Assembly (NCBI RefSeq): GCF_011075055.1
Contig: NC_058140.1
Span: 21,391,945 to 21,455,944 of the forward strand
Origin: Mangifera indica
Taxonomy: Eukaryota > Streptophyta > Magnoliopsida > Sapindales > Anacardiaceae
Length of the DNA stretch: 64,000 bases
Direction: 5' to 3'
Part shown: positions 37,213 through 46,844 of the stretch, piece after piece
Position numbering within the stretch: the stretch's first letter is position 1
Layout of the letters: each line of letters opens with the position of its first letter
Translations under genes and position numbers: made by a program
Notes under the pieces: model-generated
Database searches by the model: none
Seen by the model: only the letters and a program-made list of their open reading frames with translations
What the model was told of the DNA's origin: nothing

Positions 37213-38538
37213 TCATCTCAACCTTCTCCTTCTATGCTCACGGGAAGCTCCATCGTTAACTTCTAATACTCTCGGACTTACAGTCCTCCGAGAAGATGAA
37301 GAAGGGAGCACTGTTGGACTAACTTCTAAGGCAGCATCTGTTGCCTCATTTTCCAAGTGAACCACATTAGCAGGGACATCAGCTCTTAAGGATGAAGCAG
37401 AAGGGGAAACTGAAGATCCAATTTCAGCATCCACAGAGTGGCTTTCAAGCTGAACAACAGTAACAGTGCTAGAAGATGAATCTCTATCAACATGTGAAGA
37501 TTCTTGATGGCTTCTCCCGACGTGATTACTGTTAATATATGCCTCAAGGTCCTCAACTAGTCTTTCTGCAGAATCCATTGCAAGATTTAATGCAGATGAG
37601 AGGGAAGAAAATGAAGCAGCTCCTTGAGATAACAATCTAGAAACTTGAACTGCACGATGATGCTGGTTTCCCTCCATCTCCGTGGTGGACAATAATGGTG
37701 TAGTAGAATATTGATGGCCCAACAAATTGGTTCTTTCACTGGCGGTGTGCACACCATCAATGTCTAGAGACCTGGTTTGCTCCTCCACTGCATCAATTAC
37801 ATTGCTAACTTGTTGAATTCTTACCCCGATAGGAGAAGAAAATGCTCTCTGATTAATAAGCTGCTGCCTCTTACTCTCAATCCTGCATGCTTGGGGCCTA
37901 GAAGGGATCCGCAAACACTCCCTAAACTTTGTCTTGCGGGCCTCATCATCATCCCCATTACCGTATATTGGAATAATACTTGAATCTTTCACGTCTCCCT
38001 TACAGACAGGACATTCCTTCACATATGAATAAACATATGGTACTTGATAGAAGCATAGCCAACAAAACAAGTGACCACAACAGGTCAATATAGGATCTCT
38101 TGCGATATGCAAGCATATATTACAGTCAAAAAATCCCCCACTGTCACTTTCCACCAGCTTAGTATCTGTATCCACAGCCAATGCCTTTGCTATCAAATGG
38201 CTGGCATCTCTTTTGCCCATTATTCTGTTCTCAACTATCCTTTCTGAGGAATCAGTACTAACCTCCCCGTGAACATTAGAAACATTATTTTCTGAATATA
38301 CATTCACCATTTGAGGATTACTTTGACCAATCCTCCACCTCTGGCGTTGTCTAGCCCTGGAGGTGACTGCTTCGAGTTGTCTAATGCGTTCTTCAATGCG
38401 ACCATGGGCTGTTTCCAGTTCATTCAGTAAAGATCCTAACCCCAACAGGGAACCATTAGAAGGCTCCAAAGGCTCTGAATTTAAATCAAGTTCCATTACT
38501 TCCCTCACATTATTACCCATTGAAATTACACACACCAA
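37213..38538 (-). CDS. C3HC4 RING E3 ubiquitin ligase, MUSE1/MUSE2-like
   Basis: Single coding exon of 441 residues. The RING is at residues 139-179: CNICL, CGHLFCWLC and CPVC supply the eight ligands in C3HC4 order, and the RDPILTCCGHLF context is that of RMA-type RINGs. No hydrophobic tail anchor is present. The N-terminus has MELDLNSEPLEP (a DLN motif) and a coiled-coil helix; the C-terminal half is Ser-rich and ends in RRRRLR. From memory, the closest Arabidopsis proteins are At3g58030/At2g42030 (MUSE1/MUSE2), ligases that limit NLR immune receptor levels; that role here is inferred. The start could be the first ATG (38538) or Met7 (38520), which puts MGNNVREV first. A 5' UTR intron between about 39130 and the start is likely. 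Confidence 0.9.
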   Translation of the reverse strand: MVCVISMGNNVREVMELDLNSEPLEPSNGSLLGLGSLLNELETAHGRIEERIRQLEAVTSRARQRQRWRIGQSNPQMVNVYSENNVSNVHGEVSTDSSERIVENRIMGKRDASHLIAKALAVDTDTKLVESDSGGFFDCNICLHIARDPILTCCGHLFCWLCFYQVPYVYSYVKECPVCKGDVKDSSIIPIYGNGDDDEARKTKFRECLRIPSRPQACRIESKRQQLINQRAFSSPIGVRIQQVSNVIDAVEEQTRSLDIDGVHTASERTNLLGHQYSTTPLLSTTEMEGNQHHRAVQVSRLLSQGAASFSSLSSALNLAMDSAERLVEDLEAYINSNHVGRSHQESSHVDRDSSSSTVTVVQLESHSVDAEIGSSVSPSASSLRADVPANVVHLENEATDAALEVSPTVLPSSSSRRTVSPRVLEVNDGASREHRRRRLR

Positions 38539-40485
38539 TCAGGATCAGGCACTTTGTCTCTTCAGCTAGGACTCCAAATCAAAGTCAAAATAGACCCTTG
38601 TGCATATATCCCAAATTGCTATCATACCCACCTGCTGATGAATAAACCTATAAACTGTCAAAGCAAATATCTAAACATTGAGTACATGTCTTCTTTCCAG
38701 ATTGAAATGAAACATAAAAAAACTAAACTCAATTGGGATCGGTACAAGAAAAAGAATTTCAATCTTGCTAATACAACATACACAAACACCAAAAATTTAA
38801 AGGTTGATTTTGTACATATTAATATCAAGTAAACAAAGACCATCAGTTGATTATAATTCCAAAAACAAGTATATCTACACTTATGTGAGTACAGCTTACG
38901 AGGAAAAAATCAAAACCTAAATTTGCTTTTCCTCACACTTTTCTTATCAAAGAAACACAATCAACGTCTTTCTTGCTTAACAAAGAATATAATTTTTGCT
39001 CTATTGGCTTCTATAAGGTTAAAATCAGCCAGAAATCGATGTAATTTGAAGGATTAGAACAAAAACCCAACAGAGAAACAATAATGATAATAATAATGAA
39101 TAAAAGGAAAAAGAAAGAAGAAGGAGAACCTGTGTCAAGTTTTGGATCTACAGAGGTTAGGTTTGGTTGTTCTTCGATAGTTACAAGCATTAGGCCTTTG
39201 TCTAATAGTAATCTAACAATTACTATGGCTCTTGGTTTTTGTCCCTACTCAAACGACGTCGTATGGTGAATTGATTTGAATAATTGGGAAAATTAACTAC
39301 GGTCCGCTGCCCCATAATAATCAACAAATTAATGAAGATAAATTATTCCAAACTACGTAAGTTGACATTATGTCATATATGAAGGGAAAAGAACTATTTT
39401 CCCACCCAAGTTTTAACCTTATCTTAAAAATATATCTACCCCTTATAATATCTCCCTTCAGAAGTACTATCTATCGAAAGAGAAATGTTATAAATTAATA
39501 TCTGGAGCGTCTATTTTTTTCTTTTAAAATAATTTAAAATGAACGTACCACTAAAAGTGTTTAGAAATTATTCTAAGAAAACTAAAAATCTGAAAGGGAA
39601 CAAAAAATGTATATATCTCATATGAAAACTCATTTGAAACATTTAAGATCATGGAGTAATCATATACATGCCTCTAGATACAACTATATAACTATCTAAA
39701 TAGGGTCAAAAATCAACAGTATTATATGTATGTAACAGAAACCATAGGTGACCAGCCCCAACCTGGGTCTATCTTCGCTGACCTGACCTTGCTTCACAGC
39801 TACCTCGATCACCCGTATCTACAATCATGAAAGAAAAGGAAGTGAGAGATAAGAACACTCAGTAAAGAGAAAGAATTAAGTAAATTATCTCATTTCCTGT
39901 TCTAACTCACTCTCAGGATTCAACCCCACATCATAACCTCCATAAGAAATCGAGGGGATAATCTAGTTCATTCTTTACTATTTGGGTCATATTTTGTCTC
40001 ATCTGGTGTCTATTTGATACTTTCTTGAAGTTGACTATAGAGATTTGACACTTTTCTAAGCTCGAGCTCTTTTCCTTTCTCTCACTACACCATTTTTGAA
40101 TCTGAATTATGCTTTACTACGAGCATGTTCTACTGCAAGCAGACCCTACTGTGGGTCTATATCCTACTACGGACGTGCCCTACTGTAGGCGATGCAGTGT
40201 AAAGTGCCCCTTCATAGTTCATAGCATGCATGCGTGCATTATATCTTACTAATCTTGCTTCTATCTAAACTGTCAATAACTCACTAGATTATACTCTTGG
40301 GACAACTCTTTAATCTTGAGTCCTAAATTCTTTTTCTTTCTTTTCTTCTTCTTCTTTTTTTTTTTCCTCTCCTTTCTTTCCTTTTCTTTCTTTCTTTCTT
40401 CCTTTACTTTTTCTCTTCCTTTCCTTTCTTTCTTTCTCTCCAAAAACTATGAAACGAGACTGTTTATTTGATAGAACAGTTTTTT

Positions 40486-40846
40486 TGTTCATATAATTTA
40501 ATAGTTCAAACGGTCTCTAATTCATACAAGTTATATATCGTTGAAAAGAGGATTCAAAGAGCTTTCCAGAAAGCTATAATAGCCCTCACGATTCATCCAA
40601 TAAGGCAGTCAAAACGTGGGATGAATTCAGTGGCAAAAACCTGTATTTATTGTTTATTTGGGTGAAGTAGTCTTTTTGGTTCATACAATATTTAACAGTC
40701 CAAACGGTCTTTAATTCATACAAACTATATATCGTTGAAAAAAGAATTCAAAGATCTTTGCAAGAAGTTATAATAGCACTTATGATTCATCAGATAAGAT
40801 AGTCAAAACGTGGGACAAAATCAATGGCAAAACTGTAAATATTATC
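40486..40846. repeat. Diverged direct tandem repeat, unit about 190 bp
   Basis: Two successive units share ttcatacaa, agt(t/c)caaacggtct, taattcatacaa, tatatatcgttgaaaa, attcaaagagctt-like and agtcaaaacgtggga blocks in the same order (first unit about 40486-40646, second about 40677-40846). Roughly 80 percent similar by eye. Origin unknown. Confidence 0.8.
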
Positions 40847-41394
40847 CAACTCTCTGGCATCAACAAAATCACACACATAGATACCCCAAATGACAAAACA
40901 ACATTTCTCAACTTCAAAATCATCATTTATAACATAGATCCAAGGAATCAAAAACATAAAACACGAAACATATTAAGGATAATACCCCTTACCTTATTTC
41001 AAGCCAATCTTTGCTAAATTGACTTCCTCCTTTTTGTCTTCCTTCTTTGATCACCAAATCTACCTTAAATCAACACCAAAACACACTAACATCTTTATAT
41101 AACATGCATCCAATATATATAAACATAGGAAAAAGGGAAAAAGAAAGAGATATTTTGGTTACCAAAACTTCAAAAGTGTTTTCTCTTCTTTTATTTCCTT
41201 ACTTTTCTTTCAAACCCTTCAAATCATCCACTTTCCTTCTAAAAACAAAGAAAACAAGCATGAAGGATGCTGTTTTTCTGGAAGAGGCAAATAAGATAAT
41301 GGAAAAAAGGTAGAATTGCCTTTTTTTGACTTTTATTTCTTTATATATACATATTTATCTCTTTATCTTTATCTTTTTTTTTTTTTTTGTATTT

Positions 41395-41428
41395 CTATAT
41401 ATATATATATAAACACACACATACATGT

Positions 41429-41484
<56 letters not shown>
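41395..41484. repeat. (AT)n microsatellite, interrupted
   Basis: Two AT blocks, about 41395-41410 and 41431-41484, separated by a short CA-containing spacer. It borders the left side of foldback element B. Confidence 0.95.
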
Positions 41485-41488
<4 letters not shown>

Positions 41489-41540
41489 GAAAATATCTCA
41501 AAACAGGGTCAAAAGACATAAATACCCCTGAAATATACCT

Positions 41541-42292
41541 GAGGGCATTACACCCCTAATGAAAAATCCAAATATCCACCTAAAGTTTAATCTATTTGAA
41601 CCTATCCACATATTTTTTGTTAGGGTTAAGGGGCAAATTTGTCATTTTATCAATAATATTAAATAATTAAAATTTTATCTCCTTTTCCCCCCTTTAATTT
41701 GAAAAACTAACATTTATCCCTTGAATTAAGTTTTAAAAAATTCACTTTTTCCCCCTAAATGCAGCCACTTTTTCGATGATGACGGAGAAATTTTCGTCCA
41801 GAGGTCAACCACCTCTAGACGATGTTTCGTCGTCTAGATCTTTGGACAAAGAAGTGTCATCCATTCTGGACGACGAAGCGTCGACGTCTAGAGAATGGAC
41901 GATGAGCGTCTTCTAGAAAATAGACGACGCTTTGTCATCCAGTGAAGGTCAACGAGTGTCGTCTAGATCTAGACGACGCTCGTCACTCTCCCTCCAACCA
42001 CGTCGTCACTGGTGGTCGAAGGGAAAGTGAAAAAAAAATTAGGGATTTGGGGGGGTGAAAGTCACTTTTCAAAGTTTAGGGATCGGGGTAAAGTTAATTT
42101 TTAAAATCGGAAGGGGAAAATGCAATAAAATTATATAATTGGACTGTAACAGTAAAATGATAGTTTTACCCCTCTATTTAACGAAAAACTTAACGGCGAT
42201 TTAGAGATGAATAAGTGTTTGAGTTTTTCATTAGACGTGAGTATACTTTTGAGATCAGACTAAAAATTGGGTGGGAAATAGTCCTTTTCCCC
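41541..42292. mobile_element. Foldback (Mutator-like) element B, left end degraded
   Basis: The right end, read inward, is GGGGAAAAGGACTATTTCCC, the family terminus. The interior shows the family inverted-repeat layout with gacgacgaagcg and cgtcgtctag motifs around the centre. The left arm can be followed outward to about 41541 (ccctaatgaaaaatcc mirrors the right arm), then diverges before the (AT)n block, so the left boundary and target duplication are not resolved. Confidence 0.6.
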
Positions 42293-42980
42293 ATATATGA
42301 AATATTATAGCAAAACAATGAAGACCTCTACCCAATCTCACATGGATAATACAGAGATGTTAATTATGAATGAACATTACTTAGAATAATATTATAAGAT
42401 TAAATAGCGAATGAGTTACTAAAAAGGTTTTTTTATATATATTCCCTCTTATATCACTACCATAAGTATTGGCTGGTGCACCGTCCGTACATTTTGCAAA
42501 GTCCAGGAGCCTGACTGTAAGTTTGAGGAGTTGGTGTTGTTGGTTGGTAATTTTGCTGCACCTGAAAATACTGCTGAATCGGAGGAGGTGTTGGTTGTGC
42601 TGTGGCGCAGGCCAAGCGAGCATCATGTTCTTACATAGTCTTTCTAAGGATATGGAGGAGAGAATGTGAGGTTGAGATGGTGATAATGAGAGTGGTGGGT
42701 TAACTGCAATGGTATGAAAATCACATGCATCACATTGTCTCGCTTACCCATATCCTTTTGAGTTTCGCTCTGGCTGTCTGTCTCTGTAGCTAATAATCCA
42801 ACTGTGCTAGGTTGGAGTGTTGGCTCCTCAGTCAATCGAATTAATTTGCCACTTTTTTCTCCATACATGGGAAAACCAAGTCAATTCTTAATTTTACAGC
42901 ATGTAACCCTATATTAATGCATATAATTAATTCTGAGTTTGTGTTGGTGAACAACAAAGTGTGACTCAGACTCATTGAGA
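42293..42980. other. Spacer between foldback elements with a coding-like relic
   Basis: Minus-strand pieces look protein-like but are unconnected: about 42868-42735 reads YGEKSGKLIRLTEEPTLQPS and ends at a GTAAGC donor; about 42624-42466 reads Gln/Pro-rich (PTPPPIQQYFQVQQNYQPTT) and ends near CKMYGRC. I do not recognise the protein, and an in-frame stop precedes the second piece at its best acceptor. Confidence 0.3.
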
Positions 42981-42989
42981 GAATAATAA

Positions 42990-43883
42990 GGCCAAACGAC
43001 TATTTCCCACCCAAGGTTTGATGTTTCCTCAAAAGTCCCTCCTTTAACTATGGAAACACCAAATACTCACCCATGACCGGTTAGATTTAACAAAACCTCA
43101 ACGCCTGAAAATTTTATCTCTTTTTGCCCCTCTAAACTTTAAAAATTAAAAATTTTCCCTCAGCCTAAGTTTTAAAAAATGGCAGTTTCACCCTAGGGTT
43201 TGGTTTTGAAATCTCCGACGATCGTTCCGGCTCCATTGCCGACGGCCTCTCCCTCCCGAAGTAGCCTCTCCTTCCGACGAATGCTTTTCTCCCATTTGGA
43301 GGCTCGATCGGCGTCGAAAACGCCTTGGGAGACGAAGACGAAGTCGTCGTCTTCGTCTGGGAAGACGAAGCCGTTGTCTTCGTCTCGTCTTCCCAGAAGA
43401 AGACCTCTGGGAAGACGATCGTCTTCCCAGATGAAGACGACAGCTTCGTCTTCGTCTGGGGAGACGAAGAACTTCATCTTCTCCGACGAAGTTCTTCGTC
43501 TCCCAAGGTGTTTTCGACGTCGATCGAGCCTCCAAATGGGAGGAAAGCATTCGCCAGAAGGAGAGGCTGCTTCGGGAGGGAGAGGCCGTCGGCAATGGAG
43601 TCGGAACGGTCGTCGGAGATTTCAAAACCAAACCCTAGGGTGAAACTGCCATTTTTTAAAACTTAGGCTAGGGGAAAATTTTAGTTTTTAAAGTTTAGGG
43701 GGGCAAAATTAGATTCTATTTTAGTTTATTTTTAATATTATAGCAAAATGACGATTTTACCCCTATCACCGTTAGGGTTTTATTAAATCTAACCGGCCAT
43801 GGGTGGGTGTTTGGTGTTTCCATAGTTAAAGGGGAGACTTTTGAGAAAACATCAAACCTTGGGTGGGAAATAGTCGTTTGGCC
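42990..43883. mobile_element. Foldback (Mutator-like) element C, long hairpin
   Basis: 894 bp, flanked by a perfect 9-bp duplication gaataataa (42981-42989 and 43884-43892). Both termini, read inward, are GGCCAAACGACTATTTCCCA. The arms pair over most of their length, so plus-strand 43200-43643 and minus-strand 43631-43188 encode nearly the same peptide (MVLKSPT, then PLPTASPSRSSLSF). The centre is rich in gacgaag/cttcgtc. No transposase domain is present. The near-identical arms suggest the youngest copy in the window. Confidence 0.9.
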
Positions 43884-43898
43884 GAATAATAAATTAAA

Positions 43899-44702
43899 GG
43901 CCAAAGGACTTTTTCCCACCCAAACTATGCTGAATTCTCAAAGTTCCCTCCGTTAATTTTGAAAATACCATTTACCCACCCATAACCGGTTAAATTTAAC
44001 GAAACCCTAACCCTTAAAAATTTAATCTCATTTCCCCCCCTAAAAGTTTAAAAACTAACATTTTATCCCTTAAGCAAAGTTTGAAAAGATCACATTTCCC
44101 CCCTAGGGTTTAGTTTCAAAACCCGTTCACTTTCTCTGGCACCATCGCCAGCTGTCTCTCCCTCCCGATAGTTTCCCTTCCTCCGACGACCTGCCTTAAC
44201 TCCACCCCAACCCATTCGATCCCGAGAGATGTCGTTTGGGAAGAGAAATCGTCTTCCCAGATGAAGACGACTCATCTTCCCAGAGGGAGACGAGTCATCT
44301 CATCTTTGTCTGGGAAGACGATTTCTCTTCCCAAACGACGTCTCTCGACGTCGGATTGGTTGAGGTGGAGTTGAGGTGGGCTGTTGGAGGAAGGAAAACC
44401 GTCAGAAGGGAGAGACGACCAACAATGGTGTCAGAGAAAGTGAACGGGTTTTGAAACTAAACCCTAGGGGGGCAATGTGATTTTTTCAAACTTGGTTTAA
44501 GAGAGAAAAGTTAGTTTTTTAAATTTAGAGGGAGAAATGAAATCATATTTAAGTTTATTTTTGATATTAAATATAAAATGACGATTTTACCTTTAAAATT
44601 AACAAATTTTAATGGTCATGAGTGGGTAAATGGGATTTTCAAAGTTAACGGGGAGAACTTTGAGATTTCAATATAGTTTGGGTGGGAAATAGTCTTTTGG
44701 CC
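43899..44702. mobile_element. Foldback (Mutator-like) element D, abutting element C
   Basis: 804 bp, flanked by a perfect 9-bp duplication taaattaaa (43890-43898 and 44703-44711). Termini read inward are GGCCAAAGGACTTTTTCCCA and GGCCAAAAGACTATTTCCCA. Same layout as element C, with a diverged interior. Its left target duplication overlaps the right one of element C by three bases. Confidence 0.9.
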
Positions 44703-44935
44703 TAAATTAAATATGAAAAAGGAGTAGTAAGAATGAAGAGAAAAGAAAGACCAAGAGGACTGGGATAGGAAACAAAGGAAACAGATATTCTCTAATATTT
44801 ACTTGAAAGTGGTACAACTCAGAATGCGTGATGATGGAGCATAGAATAATTAAAGACTCTCTATCAATTGCTTCACCAAAACTTGGCTCTAATTTACTGT
44901 TCAAAAGAACCCCATTAATACTAGTGTGTGTATAT

Positions 44936-44980
44936 TTATATATATATATATATATATAGACACAGAGAGAGAGAGAGAGA
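44936..44980 (+). promoter_or_regulatory. TATA-containing (TA)n-(GA)n tract upstream of the DC1 gene
   Basis: A run of TA repeats followed by (GA)n ends about 40 bases before the DC1 start codon. Only about 320 bases lie between foldback element D and this start codon, so the tract probably forms the core promoter or 5' UTR. Function is inferred from position. Confidence 0.45.
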
Positions 44981-45019
44981 TTCATGGTTGCATAATTTTA
45001 CCAGTAAAAGAAAAAAGAT

Positions 45020-46204
45020 ATGGCTCAATCATTCACCTGCCAAAAGCCCTCCTTCAGACAAACTGTGAAACATTTCAGCCATCAACATCCCCTGCGTCCA
45101 TTTGAACCCAAAGATCAAGATGAAATTATTTGTTCTGGTTGCGAGCTCGATCTTCTGATTTCATCTTCATCTGCTTACAGATGCACAAAGTCCAACTGCG
45201 ATTACTTCCTTCACAAGTCATGCTTTGAACTCCCACGTGAACTTCAACACAAATTCCACCCTGCTCACCCTCTCATTCTGCTTTCTTCTCCAGCTTATGA
45301 CTGCGGGAGATTCATTTGCAATGCTTGTGATGATTATGGTACTGCTTTTAACTATCACTGCCCCACTTGTAAGTATGATCTTCATGTTGCTTGTTCTAAG
45401 TTGCCTCATACTCTGAATGTTGAACATGATGATCACCCACTAGCTCTCTTCAGCTCATCTTCTTGCGATAGAGGCATCGAAACATTTGTCTGTGATAACT
45501 GTAATTGCATTGTTAGGAAGACCCGTTGGGTTTACTACTGTCCGGATTGTGATTATGGTATGGATATATGTTGTGCAAGTGCAAATTCTACAAAAGAAAC
45601 ATCAACTGATTCATCATCATTAGCCAACAGATGTGCTAAGTCCATTTGTGGGTTCTTATACAAGTCATGCTTGAAATTGCCACAGGAGCTTCAACATGAA
45701 ATGCACCCTGATCATCCTCTTGCTCTACTTTCAACTCCAGCTTATGCCAGTGGAGGATTCAGATGCAATGCTTGTGATGAAACTGGGAATCGTTTTAATT
45801 ATCACTGCTCCATTTGCAACTACGATCTTCATATTGCCTGTTCTAAGCTGCCTCCGACTATTAAGCTTGAAGATCATGAGCACCCGCTTGCTCTCGTCGA
45901 TTCCTCCAGATTTGATGATTTAATTTGTGATATCTGTGATGGCGTTATACGCAAGAATATTTGGTTCTATGGCTGTACTGATGAAAATTGTGATTATGGT
46001 GCAGAAGTAGGATGTGTAACCGCAGTAGTAGCGGATGAAGAATCAAGAGAAAAACCCAACTGCACGCAAGAGTCGATCAAGTATTCCTTATCACAAGTTG
46101 AAAACCAATTAAGAATGCTTCAGGTTCAGAATGAAACCAAATTCCAAACTGAAACAAAAATAATCAGTGACATTAGGAAGAATATGGCCAACTTAATCAA
46201 TTAA
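45020..46204 (+). CDS. DC1 (Cys/His-rich) zinc-finger domain protein
   Basis: Single-exon protein of 394 residues with repeated DC1-type C1-like fingers (HxxHPL, then CxxC, CxxCxYxLHxxC). Two related halves are visible: residues about 20-185 (FSHQHPLRPF, CNACDDYGTAFNYHCPTCKY, DLHVACSKLP) and about 200-340 (HPDHPLALL, CNACDETGNRFNYHCSICNY, DLHIACSKLP), so the gene arose by internal duplication. The second half has lost part of its first finger. The C-terminal 60 residues form a probable coiled coil (SLSQVENQLRMLQVQNETKF). DC1 proteins bind zinc and possibly diacylglycerol-like ligands and respond to stress; no specific role can be claimed. The start is the first ATG and is close to the first HxxHPL motif. 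Confidence 0.92.
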   Translation: MAQSFTCQKPSFRQTVKHFSHQHPLRPFEPKDQDEIICSGCELDLLISSSSAYRCTKSNCDYFLHKSCFELPRELQHKFHPAHPLILLSSPAYDCGRFICNACDDYGTAFNYHCPTCKYDLHVACSKLPHTLNVEHDDHPLALFSSSSCDRGIETFVCDNCNCIVRKTRWVYYCPDCDYGMDICCASANSTKETSTDSSSLANRCAKSICGFLYKSCLKLPQELQHEMHPDHPLALLSTPAYASGGFRCNACDETGNRFNYHCSICNYDLHIACSKLPPTIKLEDHEHPLALVDSSRFDDLICDICDGVIRKNIWFYGCTDENCDYGAEVGCVTAVVADEESREKPNCTQESIKYSLSQVENQLRMLQVQNETKFQTETKIISDIRKNMANLIN

Positions 46205-46327
46205 GTTGTTTTTGTTGTAATGATTTAAGTCCAAGTGTCTTGTGTTTGCTTTGAAATAATTCCTGTTGTCTTGGTACTTTAACCTTGTAATTTGTTTGGG
46301 TTTTCTTGTAATAACATGTACGATTGC

Positions 46328-46390
46328 CTTCAAGCTGAAGCACAAGTGAGCAGTGAGATGAGAAAGAATTTGGCCACCTTTATTAATTGA
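46328..46390 (+). pseudogene. Relic of the C-terminus of a second DC1 gene
   Basis: Reads LQAEAQVSSEMRKNLATFIN then TGA, matching the end of the intact gene 120 bases upstream (QTETKIISDIRKNMANLIN then TAA). Nothing else of the second copy remains between, so it is the tail left from a tandem duplication followed by deletion. Confidence 0.8.
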
Positions 46391-46844
46391 CTGAGGTTTG
46401 GGCTCTGAGTCTTCAAAATAAACTGTTGTGCCTGCTCATCCCATGTGTGCTTGGAAGGTTTTTTGTTCCAGTTGTCTTTGTATTTGAATTATTGAAATAT
46501 GTTTTCTATGTTACGAATTTAGTAAGGAGATCATTTGAGTTCTCTAATGGCTGAATTTTGGTGTTACAAGATAGTATTACTGTAATTGCCCAATACATGT
46601 ATATATATGTAGCTAATATAATCTGTACAGAATCACTTGAAACTTGTATTTACAGTCCTAATTCGATTATAATTTGCAATTTGGCTTTACATTCATCATA
46701 AGTCTGTCTGACTATGATAATATCCTGTAAAAGGCTCAAGCTTTATCCATTGAATTTCAGCTTATGCCTAAATACACATACAAAGATAGAATAGACTGGC
46801 AGAAATATATCTTCCAAGAATCAAACCACTACTGCAATGTATTA

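Larger units (their letters stand above)
38539..41540. other. 5' leader of the RING gene, then repeat-rich intergenic DNA
   Basis: The first 700 bases hold the probable 5' UTR, its intron and the promoter of the RING gene. Beyond 39.3 kb the sequence is AT-rich with a CT-rich tract (40330-40440), a diverged tandem repeat (40486-40846) and an (AT)n block. Parts of 39.7-40.25 kb (ctactacgagcatgttctac-type motifs) have the look of a decayed retrotransposon, without coding evidence. Confidence 0.45.

Noticed and set aside
39700..40250. Possible retrotransposon remnant (motifs such as ctactacgagcatgttctac)
   Set aside because: No paired long repeats, primer-binding site or coding domain could be found, so not listed as a separate element.
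40310..40492. Lys/Glu-rich 60-codon frame
   Set aside because: Translation of a CT-rich low-complexity tract.
43188..43666. Several Arg/Ser-rich open frames on both strands
   Set aside because: They lie inside foldback element C and mirror each other because the element is an inverted repeat; no evidence of a separate gene.
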